Shown here: piece by piece, positions 50,160-60,508 of the stretch
Position numbering within the stretch: position 1 is the stretch's first letter
How the letters are laid out: the number at the start of each line of letters is the position of its first letter
Assembly (NCBI GenBank): GCA_002347565.1
Contig: DDXR01000073.1
Span: 1-64,000 of the forward strand
Direction: 5' to 3'
Source: a bacterium UBP2_UBA2255
Lineage (GTDB): Bacteria > Edwardsbacteria > AC1 > EtOH8
Length of the DNA: 64,000 bases
Program-made: the position numbers and the translations under genes
Notes under the pieces: generated by a model
What the model was told of the DNA's origin: nothing
Database searches by the model: none
Seen by the model: the letters and a program-made list of their open reading frames with translations, nothing else

Positions 50160-50831
50160 GTGTCACACCGAGTGAGCAAACAGACCCTCAAACATGACGA
50201 GTTTTCCGAGTCCCTTTTCAACGGGGCGGAATACCTCAAGCGTCATGCCACCGAAGTTGCCGCTTTGGCGGTGGCGGTGCTGATCGTGATCATCGGCCTG
50301 GTGTTCTGGAGCCAAAGCCGGGCCAAGAGCGGACGGGAGGCCGGCGTCATGCTGACATCGGTCCACGGCGCGCTGCTCGGCGGCCAATACCAGCAGGCGG
50401 AGCAGGGATACCAGGAGATCATCAAGCGATATGGCTCGTCCCCGGCAGCCAAGGAGGCGATGGTCAGCCTGGGCAACCTCAAGTTCAGGCAAGGGCGGTA
50501 CGACGAGGCCGACCAGCTGTACCAGCGCTGCGTCAAATCGGGAGGGGCCAATGTGCTGGTGATGCACGCCGCCCACACCGGCATGGCCGCCTGCGACGAG
50601 CAGCGCGGTGATTTCACCTCCGCCGGCGACGGCTACGCATCGTTCGCGCGCGCCTTTCCCAAGGAAGCTTTCCTCGCAGCCGAGGCGTTGCTGGCCGCCG
50701 GGAGGTGCTACGCCCGCGCCGGCCTCACCGCCAAGGCCCGGGACGCCTTCCGGACGGTGATCGAGTCGTACGGGCAGACCCAGGCGCTGACCCAGGCCCG
50801 GGCCATGTCGGCCCTGCTGCCGCCCGAGTGA
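50160..50831 (+). CDS. single-pass TPR membrane protein (YfgM-like)
   Basis: This 223-residue protein has a short cytoplasmic N-terminus, one membrane helix (about 34-52, VAALAVAVLIVIIGLVFW) and a TPR-rich periplasmic part (SLGNLKFRQGRYDEADQLYQ and others). YfgM in E. coli has the same layout, binds the Sec translocon and links to periplasmic chaperones. The start codon is GTG, with AAAGGGG at ideal spacing. It follows the Omp85 gene after a strong promoter of its own. Confidence 0.85.
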   Translation: MSHRVSKQTLKHDEFSESLFNGAEYLKRHATEVAALAVAVLIVIIGLVFWSQSRAKSGREAGVMLTSVHGALLGGQYQQAEQGYQEIIKRYGSSPAAKEAMVSLGNLKFRQGRYDEADQLYQRCVKSGGANVLVMHAAHTGMAACDEQRGDFTSAGDGYASFARAFPKEAFLAAEALLAAGRCYARAGLTAKARDAFRTVIESYGQTQALTQARAMSALLPPE

Positions 50832-50855
50832 CGCGCGGATCGGCGGCTCGCACCG

Positions 50856-52979
50856 ATGAACCGTCTCAACGTCGCGCTGTTGTGGCACATGCATCAACCC
50901 TGCTATCGGACCCCCGATAGCAGGGTTTTTCGGCTTCCCTGGGTGCGGTTGCACGCGCTCAAGGACTACGCCGACATGCCCCGGCTGGCGACGGCGCACC
51001 CGGGCGTGCGCACCACGTTCAACCTGGTGCCGGCGCTGTTGGACCAGCTCGAGGCCTACGCCGCCGGCGGCAGCGACATCCACCTCGACCTGACCAGGAT
51101 CCCGGCCGACGGCCTGAGCGAGACCCAGCGTTGCCTGGTGCTGCGGGACTTCTTCATGGCCAACTGGCGCACCATGGTCGAGCCGCACCAGCGCTACCGG
51201 GAGCTGCTGCAGAAACGGGGCTGCAACTTCCGCGACGCCGACCTGCCGGCCATCGCCCGGCGGTTCAGCGCCGCCGATTTCCGCGACCTGCAGGTGTGGT
51301 TCAACCTTTGCTGGACCGACCCGTCCCACATTGCCGGTCGGCCGGCGCTGCGGGGATTGGTCGAGCAGGGCAGGGGGTTCTCGGAGACGGACAAGGCAGC
51401 GCTGCTGGAGCAGCAGGCGGAGATCCTCCGCTCGGTGGTCCCGGCCTACCGCGAGGCGCAGCGGGCCGGCCTGATCGAGGTCTCGGCCACGCCGCACTAC
51501 CACCCGATCCTGCCGCTGCTGTGCGATTCGGACGAGGCGCGGCGCTGCATGCCCGACGCGCCGCTGCCGGAGCGGTTCGCCTATCCCGGCGACGCCCGGG
51601 CCCAGATCGCGCGGGGTCTGGACCGGGTGGGCGAGCTGATGGGGAAGCGGCCTTGCGGCATGTGGCCGTCGGAGGGAGGCGTCAGCGAGCAGGCGGTGGC
51701 GCTGCTGGCCGAGGCCGGCGTCAGCTGGCTGGCCACCGACGACGCCATTCTGCAGCACAGCATCGGGGAGGGCCACCGCCCCGACGAGCGGACGCGCTAC
51801 CGGCCCCACCGGCTGGGCGGCGACGGGCAGCCGGCCATCTTCTTCCGGGACCACCAGCTGTCCGACCTGATCGGCTTCACCTACGCGGAATGGGAGCCGG
51901 GGGCGGCGGCCCGCGACCTGATCGGCCGGCTGGAGGCCAGCGCCGGACGACTGGGCGCCGAGGCCGGGCGGCACATCGTGCCCATCATCCTGGACGGGGA
52001 GAACTGCTGGGAGTTCTACCGCAACGACGGGAACGACTTCCTGGACGAGCTCTACCGCGGGCTGGCGGCCAGCGCCAGGCTGAGGACCCGCACCTTCAGC
52101 GAGTACCTGGCGGCGGAGCACGACGAAGGCACGCTGGCGCGGCTGTACCCGGGCTCGTGGATCAACGGCGACTTCGGCATCTGGATCGGCCGCGAAGAGG
52201 ACAACCGGGCCTGGGAGCTGCTGCTGACCGCCCGCCGGGAGATCGAGCGGAGGGAGGCAGGTCTGGACCCCGCGACGAGGGCCGAGGTGCTGGACGAGCT
52301 GTACGCGGCCGAGGGCAGCGACTGGTGCTGGTGGTACGGCGGCAACTTCTCGTCGGAGAACCTGGAGGACTTCGACTTCCTGTTCCGGGCGCATCTGCAG
52401 AAGATCTACCGGCTGCTGGGGCTGGAGGTGCCGCAGGCCCTGCATCGGCCGATCGCCCAGACCAGCCCGGTGGAGCAGCTGATGCAGGAGCCGATCGACC
52501 TGATCGCTCCGGCCATCGACGGCCGGGTGACCAGCTTCTACGAGTGGACGGGCGCGGGCGTCTATAACGTCTGGAACGAGGGCGGCACCATGCACCGCAG
52601 CCAAAGCCTGCTGCGGTCGGTGATGTTCGGGTACGACCGCCAGCGCCTCTATTTGCGGCTCGACGGCAGCGATCACCTGCTGGACCCGGCCAAGCTGCCG
52701 GACCTGTCGGTGGTGATCGACGTCCGCGCCCCGGCGGCCAGGACGGTGGAGGTTCCGGTGGACGGCCGGCCCCGGCCCGACGGCGCGCTGGCCGCCTTCA
52801 TCGACGTGATCGAGGTGGCGGTGCCGTTCGGCCTGGTCGATGGCGGGCTGGAGGGACCGATCGAGTTCTACCTCTCGCTGAAGAGCGGCGGCCACGAGCT
52901 GGAACGGCACCCGGTGCGGCACCCCATCAGCCTGGTGAAACCGGACCAGTTCTTCAAGGCGAAGCACTGGCAGGCGTGA
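50856..52979 (+). CDS. glycoside hydrolase family 57
   Basis: GH57 enzymes cleave or rearrange alpha-glucans. The 707-residue protein opens LLWHMHQPCY with the family HMHQP motif, then LPWVRLHALKDYADM. The catalytic nucleophile is probably E273 (MWPSEGGVS) and the acid/base D380 (ILDGENCWEFY). C-terminal residues 530-707 form a beta-rich extra domain. There is no signal peptide, so it is cytoplasmic, probably acting on glycogen or maltodextrin. Odd feature: a 12-bp-stem intrinsic terminator structure lies at codons 15-24, inside the conserved N-terminus. Confidence 0.9.
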   Translation: MNRLNVALLWHMHQPCYRTPDSRVFRLPWVRLHALKDYADMPRLATAHPGVRTTFNLVPALLDQLEAYAAGGSDIHLDLTRIPADGLSETQRCLVLRDFFMANWRTMVEPHQRYRELLQKRGCNFRDADLPAIARRFSAADFRDLQVWFNLCWTDPSHIAGRPALRGLVEQGRGFSETDKAALLEQQAEILRSVVPAYREAQRAGLIEVSATPHYHPILPLLCDSDEARRCMPDAPLPERFAYPGDARAQIARGLDRVGELMGKRPCGMWPSEGGVSEQAVALLAEAGVSWLATDDAILQHSIGEGHRPDERTRYRPHRLGGDGQPAIFFRDHQLSDLIGFTYAEWEPGAAARDLIGRLEASAGRLGAEAGRHIVPIILDGENCWEFYRNDGNDFLDELYRGLAASARLRTRTFSEYLAAEHDEGTLARLYPGSWINGDFGIWIGREEDNRAWELLLTARREIERREAGLDPATRAEVLDELYAAEGSDWCWWYGGNFSSENLEDFDFLFRAHLQKIYRLLGLEVPQALHRPIAQTSPVEQLMQEPIDLIAPAIDGRVTSFYEWTGAGVYNVWNEGGTMHRSQSLLRSVMFGYDRQRLYLRLDGSDHLLDPAKLPDLSVVIDVRAPAARTVEVPVDGRPRPDGALAAFIDVIEVAVPFGLVDGGLEGPIEFYLSLKSGGHELERHPVRHPISLVKPDQFFKAKHWQA
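50898..50930 (+). terminator. terminator-like hairpin inside the GH57 coding region
   Basis: Stem CCCTGCTATCGG (50898-50909) and CCGATAGCAGGG (50914-50925) with loop ACCC, followed directly by TTTTT. The stem is perfect. It falls at codons 15-24 of GH57 and could end the upstream transcript or attenuate GH57. Confidence 0.7.
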
Positions 52980-53009
52980 CCTGTATTGCCTCGGCATATG
53001 CAGCAAATC

Positions 53010-53065
53010 GTCATTACAGGGTAAACTCCAAAGGGAATCCAGGGCTTGGATGCCCTTCCCCCGTT
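53010..53065. repeat. GTCATTCC-type repeat, diverged copy 4
   Basis: GTCATTACAGGG, then AGGGAATCCAGG and CCCTTCCCCCG in the same order and similar spacing as the copy at 11452. It lies in the 174-bp gap after GH57. Confidence 0.45.
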
Positions 53066-53153
53066 CGCCGCCGAGGGCATGCTGCAAGGGTACGACAGAT
53101 ACGAAAAGAGGCCTGATTGGTTGCCAGAGCACTATGACAGAAGGAGCACGGGC

Positions 53154-53453
53154 ATGAAACGCGTCGAGATCAAGCGGTTCGATCCGCTCAACATGGGCAA
53201 GGTGATGGTCTACATGATGATCATCCCGTCGGCGTTGTGCGCCCTGGTGGGGTTCGTCATGATACCGATCGGATTGTTGGTAGGCAAGGGCGAGGTGGCG
53301 TTCATGGGCGCGGTGGTGGGGATCGGCTACCCGATACTGTTCATCGTGATGTACGGCATTTCGGGGATCCTGGGGGCGTACCTGTACAACTGGTTCGCAG
53401 GGAAATGGGGCGGGTTGATAGCGGATATCGAGGACAAGGGCGACGCAGTGTGA
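53154..53453 (+). CDS. small two-helix membrane protein
   Basis: This 99-residue protein starts MKRVEIKRFDPLNMGKVM and has two strongly hydrophobic helices (about 18-42 and 52-80). The amphipathic start followed by two helices resembles the transmembrane domain of DUF3566-like small proteins, without certainty. GAAGGAG precedes the ATG at 53154; a longer frame upstream has no good start. A terminator follows directly, so it is the last gene before the AT-rich island. Confidence 0.7.
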   Translation: MKRVEIKRFDPLNMGKVMVYMMIIPSALCALVGFVMIPIGLLVGKGEVAFMGAVVGIGYPILFIVMYGISGILGAYLYNWFAGKWGGLIADIEDKGDAV

Positions 53454-53459
53454 AGAAAG

Positions 53460-53484
53460 AAGCTGGCATATAGTGCCAGCTTTT
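53460..53484 (+). terminator. intrinsic terminator at the left edge of the AT-rich island
   Basis: Stem AAGCTGGCA / TGCCAGCTT with loop TATAG, then TT. A TATAAT box at 53487-53492 immediately follows and may serve the next gene, though its -35 region (TGGCAT) is weak and lies in the hairpin. Confidence 0.75.
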
Positions 53485-53543
53485 AGTATAATAATCATGT
53501 AAGTATTTTCTACAAATAGGCAACTAGTTAAGGAGATACAACT

Positions 53544-54155
53544 ATGAAACATGCAGTTCTGTATTTCTGCGCATTTTTAATAGCACTTTCTGGTTGTTCT
53601 GTTAACAAAGCGACCATAAATACTTACACTGATCCGACTTTCACCAAAGGACAAGTAAGTAAAGTGGCTGTATTCCCAATACGTAATGCGAGATTCGCAC
53701 CAAGCGAGGCCCAACAGATTAATAGAAAAATATCAATGGCTATCAACCAAAGGAATCCCTCTGTATCTATAATGAGCTCTTCGGAAGCAACACAGCTTTT
53801 AAACGAAAACAATCTCACGGAAGATTGGGCAAAATTTCTCGATAACTATATATCTAGTGGAGTACCCAATGCTAATACATTGAACCATATTGGTAAAGTA
53901 TTGGGCGTCGATGCTATTATGCAAGGTGAAATTGTAAATATCTACCAAGCCGATGGGAATTGTATGGCTGGCACTCGGGCCATGACACGGGTGACTGTTC
54001 GCTTTTCAATGATGGGTACGCAAAATGGTAAAATGCTATGGGAATCTACGAGCGATGGTATTAAAGGTACTGCAACAGTAGTGGAATCGGCACCACCAAT
54101 AATAGAGGTCGTAAACATGGCTTTGGACAAAATATTGATCACTATACCATTCTAG
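53544..54155 (+). CDS. CsgG/DUF799-like lipoprotein, AT-rich
   Basis: This 203-residue lipoprotein has a signal ending ALSGC (C18). The mature part resembles CsgG- and GNA1162-type outer-membrane-associated proteins: VAVFPIRNARFAPSEAQQ, SIMSSSEATQLLNE, GKVLGVDAIMQGEIVNIY, and a late MLWESTSDG. Such proteins form or support secretion pores, or serve as surface-associated subunits. The gene is much richer in A+T than the chromosome around it. AAGGAG precedes the ATG. No curlin-type substrate or CsgE/CsgF-like gene is nearby, so curli secretion is not implied. Confidence 0.75.
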   Translation: MKHAVLYFCAFLIALSGCSVNKATINTYTDPTFTKGQVSKVAVFPIRNARFAPSEAQQINRKISMAINQRNPSVSIMSSSEATQLLNENNLTEDWAKFLDNYISSGVPNANTLNHIGKVLGVDAIMQGEIVNIYQADGNCMAGTRAMTRVTVRFSMMGTQNGKMLWESTSDGIKGTATVVESAPPIIEVVNMALDKILITIPF

Positions 54156-54197
54156 ATTGTTAACCTGGAAATTACCAATCACATAAAGGAGACCAAA

Positions 54198-54383
54198 ATG
54201 ACTAATGTAGAATCGAGACAAGTATGTCCTATTCGAAAAGAGAAGTGCATTCGCTCCGATTGCGCTTGGTGGTTCTGGCCTAACGATAATAAAACTGATG
54301 CAGAAGAGAATGGCATGTGCATCGTTTATCACATCGATGACTTACTTAATGCACTGCATCTTAATCGTAAGAATATCTGTTGA
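54198..54383 (+). CDS. 61-residue cysteine-rich protein
   Basis: The product has six cysteines; the core is CPIRKEKCIRSDCAWWFWPN followed about 20 residues later by CIVYHIDDL. The C-x6-C-x4-C ... C spacing with a Trp-rich loop suggests a metal (Zn or Fe-S) knuckle. Small proteins of this pattern are seen in phage and island contexts. AAAGGAG precedes the ATG. The stop overlaps the -35 box of the next gene's promoter. Function unknown. Confidence 0.7.
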   Translation: MTNVESRQVCPIRKEKCIRSDCAWWFWPNDNKTDAEENGMCIVYHIDDLLNALHLNRKNIC

Positions 54384-54408
54384 CAACAAATGCAGAAATA
54401 TGTATATA
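54380..54408 (+). promoter_or_regulatory. promoter of the HEPN-like gene
   Basis: TTGACA at 54380-54385 and TATATA at 54403-54408 are 17 bp apart. The -35 box shares bases with the preceding stop codon. Confidence 0.6.
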
Positions 54409-54452
54409 TAGAGTAGCAAGGATAAAGAATAATATTGTCAAGGGGTAGTACT

Positions 54453-54989
54453 ATGAGTATCACGAAGAAACAGACACAATTGTGTGATGATATGCGATGG
54501 CTTAACGAGTTACTACGATTGTCCCCTGATATATCTAACGTCGAGCCAAGTTTAAAAACCTCACATCTTGAGTATGCTTTTAATCAACTGGTGAGATTAG
54601 GAGTATTAGCAAACTACCTTATCATCGATGAGCTGTTAAGCAATATTGTTTGCCGTCTATATTTCCCCCGAAGATCATTCATAAAATTATGGAAGACAAA
54701 GAAATTCAAGAATTTCAATTATTATATACTTGAAAATATATACCTCATTCAAAAAGCCAATCTCATACGCTCACATAGTAAAATGCCGACAACGATCTTT
54801 AATGATATACAAGAACTGAATTCTTTACGCAATGCTATCGCGCATTCATTTTTCCCGGAAAACCGAAGAATAAAGCCAGTTTGGAAAAAGAAAGATATCT
54901 TTACAAAAGAAGGGTTCGATAGCTTCTGGGAAGACACAAATAGAGTTTCAAATTACCTTATGAAACAAGGACTGAAGGGATATTTTTAA
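54453..54989 (+). CDS. HEPN-like protein, AT-rich island
   Basis: This 178-residue, helix-rich, basic protein contains SLRNAIAHSFF, an R-x4-H motif that is the active-site signature of HEPN ribonucleases and of related HEPN-fold proteins. Positions: R about 132, H about 137. The remainder (LEYAFNQLVRLGVLANYLII, DIQELNSLRN) agrees with an all-helical HEPN fold. HEPN proteins are frequent in toxin-antitoxin, abortive infection and CRISPR systems, but non-nuclease HEPN proteins also exist. No nucleotidyltransferase (MNT) partner is adjacent. An ATG at 54453 with AGGGG is preferred to a TTG at 54435. Confidence 0.65.
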   Translation: MSITKKQTQLCDDMRWLNELLRLSPDISNVEPSLKTSHLEYAFNQLVRLGVLANYLIIDELLSNIVCRLYFPRRSFIKLWKTKKFKNFNYYILENIYLIQKANLIRSHSKMPTTIFNDIQELNSLRNAIAHSFFPENRRIKPVWKKKDIFTKEGFDSFWEDTNRVSNYLMKQGLKGYF

Positions 54990-55224
54990 AATGCATCGCA
55001 GACATTGAAGCCCTATTTATATCTCCAGCAGCAAGCTTGGCTGCAGCTTGGCGTTGAGTCTGATGACCTAGGCAGAACTGCATGCGTGCCTCTAAGCCCA
55101 CGTAGGGGGCTCCTGATATGGCCCTTTTAACGATAGAAAGCCCAAAGAAGGCCGGTTTTACTTCATTCCAGGAATAACGACTTGTCCCATAATAAATATT
55201 ATGTAAACTACGAATACGTGTAAT
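54990..55224. other. gap without a recognisable gene
   Basis: About 235 bp between the HEPN-like gene and a terminator. On the minus strand a stretch of about 65 codons (… SGAPYVGLEARMQFCLGH …) reads open but has no start and matches nothing that I recognise. It may be a fragment of a lost gene. Confidence 0.4.
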
Positions 55225-55248
55225 AAGGCGGCCGTTGAGCCGCCTTTT
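55225..55248. terminator. bidirectional terminator
   Basis: Stem AAGGCGGC / GCCGCCTT with loop CGTTGA, T-flanked on the + strand and with an A/T tail on the minus strand. It ends the leuS-side transcript and isolates the AT-rich island. Confidence 0.7.
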
Positions 55249-55249
55249 G

Positions 55250-55642
55250 CTATGCCTTCTTCCCCCAGTCCTTGGCCTTCTCTCTGCATTCCTGGTGGTG
55301 CCTAATCTCGCAGTACAGCCTGCGCTTGTCCGTCCAGCATGCTTCCTGCTCCTCAATCCACTTCACCGTGCCGATCCTCTGCCGTCGCTTCAAGGTTCTC
55401 CAAGGCCGCCTAGCGCGTGCGCCAGACCGGATCGTTGGCGTACTGGATCAGCTTGGTGCACGGTATATCCGGGCAGTCCACGCGGCTCTTGGCGCACAGG
55501 CTGATGGCGCGATACACCTCATGAAACTGGCCTGCGCACTTGCGCATTTACAACCGCAACCGTGGCATTCCTTGGTGAGTAGCTTGTCCTCGCAGCAGCC
55601 GCAATACAGGCCGCAAGGCGGTACCAGGCATTTTTCAGTCAT
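55250..55642 (-). pseudogene. decayed DUF3795-like cysteine-rich gene
   Basis: Reading down from 55642 the first 34 codons give MTEKCLVPPCGLYCGCCEDK and then CHGCGCKC, a DUF3795-type cysteine pattern. The next portion continues in another frame (AGQFHEVYRAISLCAKSRVD, then CPDIPCTKLIQYANDPVW) and meets an in-frame TAG; a third frame then gives RRQRIGTVKWIEEQEACWTD to a stop at 55250. Two single-base shifts and one stop codon must be repaired to restore one protein of about 130 residues. It starts 16 bp after leuS on the same strand. DUF3795 is of unknown function, probably metal-binding. Confidence 0.7.
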
Positions 55643-55658
55643 TTCGACTGATTCCAGG

Positions 55659-58271
<2,613 letters not shown>

Positions 58272-58377
58272 GCGTCGCCCGTGGTTGCGGTCAGGTGTGG
58301 TTAATGAAAAACCTCCAGGGCCGTCAATCGGGACTCTGAAGGTTCGGTCGTGCGAGCGGCCGTTCGTCCCAGGTCGC

Positions 58378-59397
58378 CTACTTCGTCCCGCCCAGCAGGT
58401 CGTTGGCGTTGAGCAGCTCGTTGCCGCACTTCTCGCAGTACCAGTTGTCGGCCCGGTTGAAGGCCTGGCACTTCGGGCATTTCAGCTCGCCCTCGTGAGA
58501 CTCGCTCTCGACCGGCCCGGGATCAGCTTCCGGCGCGGATTCGGGGGCCGCCGCGGCCGGGGCTGGTGCGAACACCTCCCCGATTGAAGGTTTCACGTCC
58601 TGGGGCGGTTCTGCAATCGTCGAGGACAGGATGCTGGCGAACTGGCGCTCCAGCTCTTCCATCTCGGCGGTGGGCGCCGCCGGATCCGTGATGGGTTCCG
58701 GCACTGGGGCTGTCGGGTCCGGGGGCTTGGGCGCGGGGCGCGGCGCCTGAACGGCTGCCGGCTGGGGTGCCGGGCGTGCGGCTTCTGGAGCTGGCGGATG
58801 CGCTGCGGGACGCAGCGGCTGCGGCACCGGCACGACCGGCCGCGAAGGGACCGCCGGCGTTGCCGGCTTTGCTGGCGCAGGGCGCGGCGCTGCCGGAGGC
58901 GGCGGAACAGCAGCAACCGGTGCCGGTGGCTGCGCCGGCTCTGTTTGCGGCGGTGCGCCCTGGCTGTCGATCAGCTGTCGGTAATTCTCGATCTTCGCCG
59001 ACAGCTCCTCCAGTGCCGCGTCGATGCCGGACATCTCCTGCTGCAGTTCCCGTTGCCTGGCAGCGTACGAGTCATCGTCCACCTCGCCGATCGCCGCGCG
59101 CAATTCCAGCTCCTCCAGCTCGTCGGCCAGCTGGTGATGGCGTGCCACCATCGCATCGCTCTCTGCAACAGCGGCGTCCAGCGATTGCTGCAGGCCGGCG
59201 CCCTTCTCTTCCAACAGAACCCGCAGCTCGAACACCTTGGCCTCGTACTCGGCGCGGACCTTCTGGTAGATTTCCGGCTTGGTGTAGGAGCGCTTCTCGT
59301 CCAGGATCCGCAGGCGGTTCTCTGCCACAGCGTACAGCTGCTGCAGCTCCTCGACGCTCTCGTTGCCGGTGAGGTTGTCAATGGCCATGTCGGTCAT
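58378..59397 (-). CDS. coiled-coil protein with C-terminal zinc ribbon
   Basis: This 339-residue protein has an N-terminal coiled coil (about residues 12-145, heptad-like, rich in Glu/Leu), a long Pro/Ala linker (about 148-290) and a C-terminal zinc ribbon CPKCQAFNRADNWYCEKCGNEL. Proteins of this layout may act as scaffolds. The ATG overlaps the holA stop (ATGA), so the two are translated together. No catalytic motif is seen, and I cannot propose a specific role. Confidence 0.8.
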   Translation of the reverse strand: MTDMAIDNLTGNESVEELQQLYAVAENRLRILDEKRSYTKPEIYQKVRAEYEAKVFELRVLLEEKGAGLQQSLDAAVAESDAMVARHHQLADELEELELRAAIGEVDDDSYAARQRELQQEMSGIDAALEELSAKIENYRQLIDSQGAPPQTEPAQPPAPVAAVPPPPAAPRPAPAKPATPAVPSRPVVPVPQPLRPAAHPPAPEAARPAPQPAAVQAPRPAPKPPDPTAPVPEPITDPAAPTAEMEELERQFASILSSTIAEPPQDVKPSIGEVFAPAPAAAAPESAPEADPGPVESESHEGELKCPKCQAFNRADNWYCEKCGNELLNANDLLGGTK

Positions 59398-60401
59398 GCC
59401 CTTTGCAGAGATTGCGCGGTGAGCCGGAAGATCAGTTCCTGGACGAGCGGGGCGGGCTGGCCGTGGCCGGTCTTGAGGCGGAATTCGGCGCGGAAGACCT
59501 GCCCCAGGGCCGCTGGGTACCAGTGGGCGGGACGGCGGCGGGCTGACGGCTGGAGCTGGCGGACGACGAACTCGTGTATCCCCGTCCGCCGCGAGACCTC
59601 CGCCGGCCCGCCGTCGGCAGCGGCGATCCGCCACAGCCGCAGCACCTCGTACCCGATCGATGCCAGTATCCTGCCGGGATCCTCTCCCGCTGCCAGCATC
59701 GTCTGGTACAGCGCCAGTGCCTCGCGGCGCTGGCCCCGGGAGAGCGCCGTGGTCAGCTCGTACTCGCCGTACTGCGGGTTGAGCGCAGCCAGCTCCCGGA
59801 CCTCGGGGATGCCGATCTCCTGACCTCCGCCGGGGACTGACAGCAGGCACAACTTGTCGATCTCGGCGCTGATGACACCCAGGTCGGTTCCGGCCAGCTC
59901 CGTCAGCAGTTGCGCGGCATCGCAGGACAGGCGCAATCCTCTGCCGGCGGCTTCCTTCCGGGCCCAGTCGGCCGCTTCGCCGCCGGTCATCGCCTTGAAC
60001 TGCACGACGGCCGCCGGCCCGTCGAACTGCTTCACCAGCGCCATCTTGGGATCGGTCTTGACCGTCGACAGGACCAGGCAGGCGTCGGGGTTGGGGGCGG
60101 CCAGGTATGACAACACTGCGGAGCGGCTCTTGGCTGACAGCGCGTCTGCTTCCCTGACCACCAGCAGGATGCGCTGGGCGAACATGCTGATGCTTTGCGC
60201 CCTGCTGACGATCTCGGCGCCGTCGATCTCGGAAGCGTACACCACCTCCGGTCCCGGGCCAGCATGATCCGCTCCCAGGAACAGCCGGCTGACGGCCCTG
60301 ACGGCCCGGTCCTTGAGATGCTCCTCCTCGCCGAAAAACAGGTAACAGGGAAGAACCTTCTTGCCGGCGATCTGCTTGCGCAGCGCTTCCAATCGCAGCA
60401 T
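59394..60401 (-). CDS. holA: DNA polymerase III delta subunit
   Basis: HolA opens the beta clamp within the clamp loader. The 335-residue protein shows the family layout: PCYLFFGEEEHLKDRAVRAV (walker-like first block), SISMFAQRILLVVREADALS, and a C-terminal helical collar with GYEVLRLWRIAAADGG. Sequence conservation in this family is low, so the call depends on layout and length. Its ATG lies about five bases after the predicted start of transcription. It overlaps the zinc-ribbon gene downstream. Confidence 0.88.
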   Translation of the reverse strand: MLRLEALRKQIAGKKVLPCYLFFGEEEHLKDRAVRAVSRLFLGADHAGPGPEVVYASEIDGAEIVSRAQSISMFAQRILLVVREADALSAKSRSAVLSYLAAPNPDACLVLSTVKTDPKMALVKQFDGPAAVVQFKAMTGGEAADWARKEAAGRGLRLSCDAAQLLTELAGTDLGVISAEIDKLCLLSVPGGGQEIGIPEVRELAALNPQYGEYELTTALSRGQRREALALYQTMLAAGEDPGRILASIGYEVLRLWRIAAADGGPAEVSRRTGIHEFVVRQLQPSARRRPAHWYPAALGQVFRAEFRLKTGHGQPAPLVQELIFRLTAQSLQRA

Positions 60402-60412
60402 TATATTATCAA

Positions 60413-60441
60413 AGTTTACTAATTTTTCGGCCGGTTGTCAA
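60413..60441 (-). promoter_or_regulatory. promoter of holA, near-leaderless
   Basis: On the minus strand TTGACA (60441-60436) and TAAACT (60418-60413) are 17 bp apart. The start site is predicted near 60406, about five bases before the ATG at 60401. Confidence 0.6.
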
Positions 60442-60462
60442 TGAAATTCTAATGGTTTAGCG

Positions 60463-60490
60463 AAAAGGGCCCTGCACCTGCAAAGCCCTT
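60463..60490 (-). terminator. intrinsic terminator of the exported-protein gene
   Basis: On the minus strand AAGGGC (60490-60485) pairs with GCCCTT (60470-60465), with an inner TGCA/TGCA pair, followed by TTCGC. Confidence 0.6.
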
Positions 60491-60508
60491 CCGCCCGCCG
60501 GCAACCCG

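Noticed and set aside
50163..53552. Very long open frame (over 1,100 codons) on the minus strand
   Set aside because: It is antisense to the TPR and GH57 genes, has low-complexity Arg/His/Gln/Val-rich translation and no domain. It is a by-product of high GC codon bias.
53544..54155. Curli secretion locus
   Set aside because: Only a CsgG-like resemblance is seen; no curlin repeats, CsgE or CsgF are present.
54958..55356. Minus-strand frame over the gap right of the HEPN-like gene
   Set aside because: It lacks a plausible start, overlaps the HEPN-like gene end and the terminator, and matches no family. It is recorded only as an unexplained open stretch.
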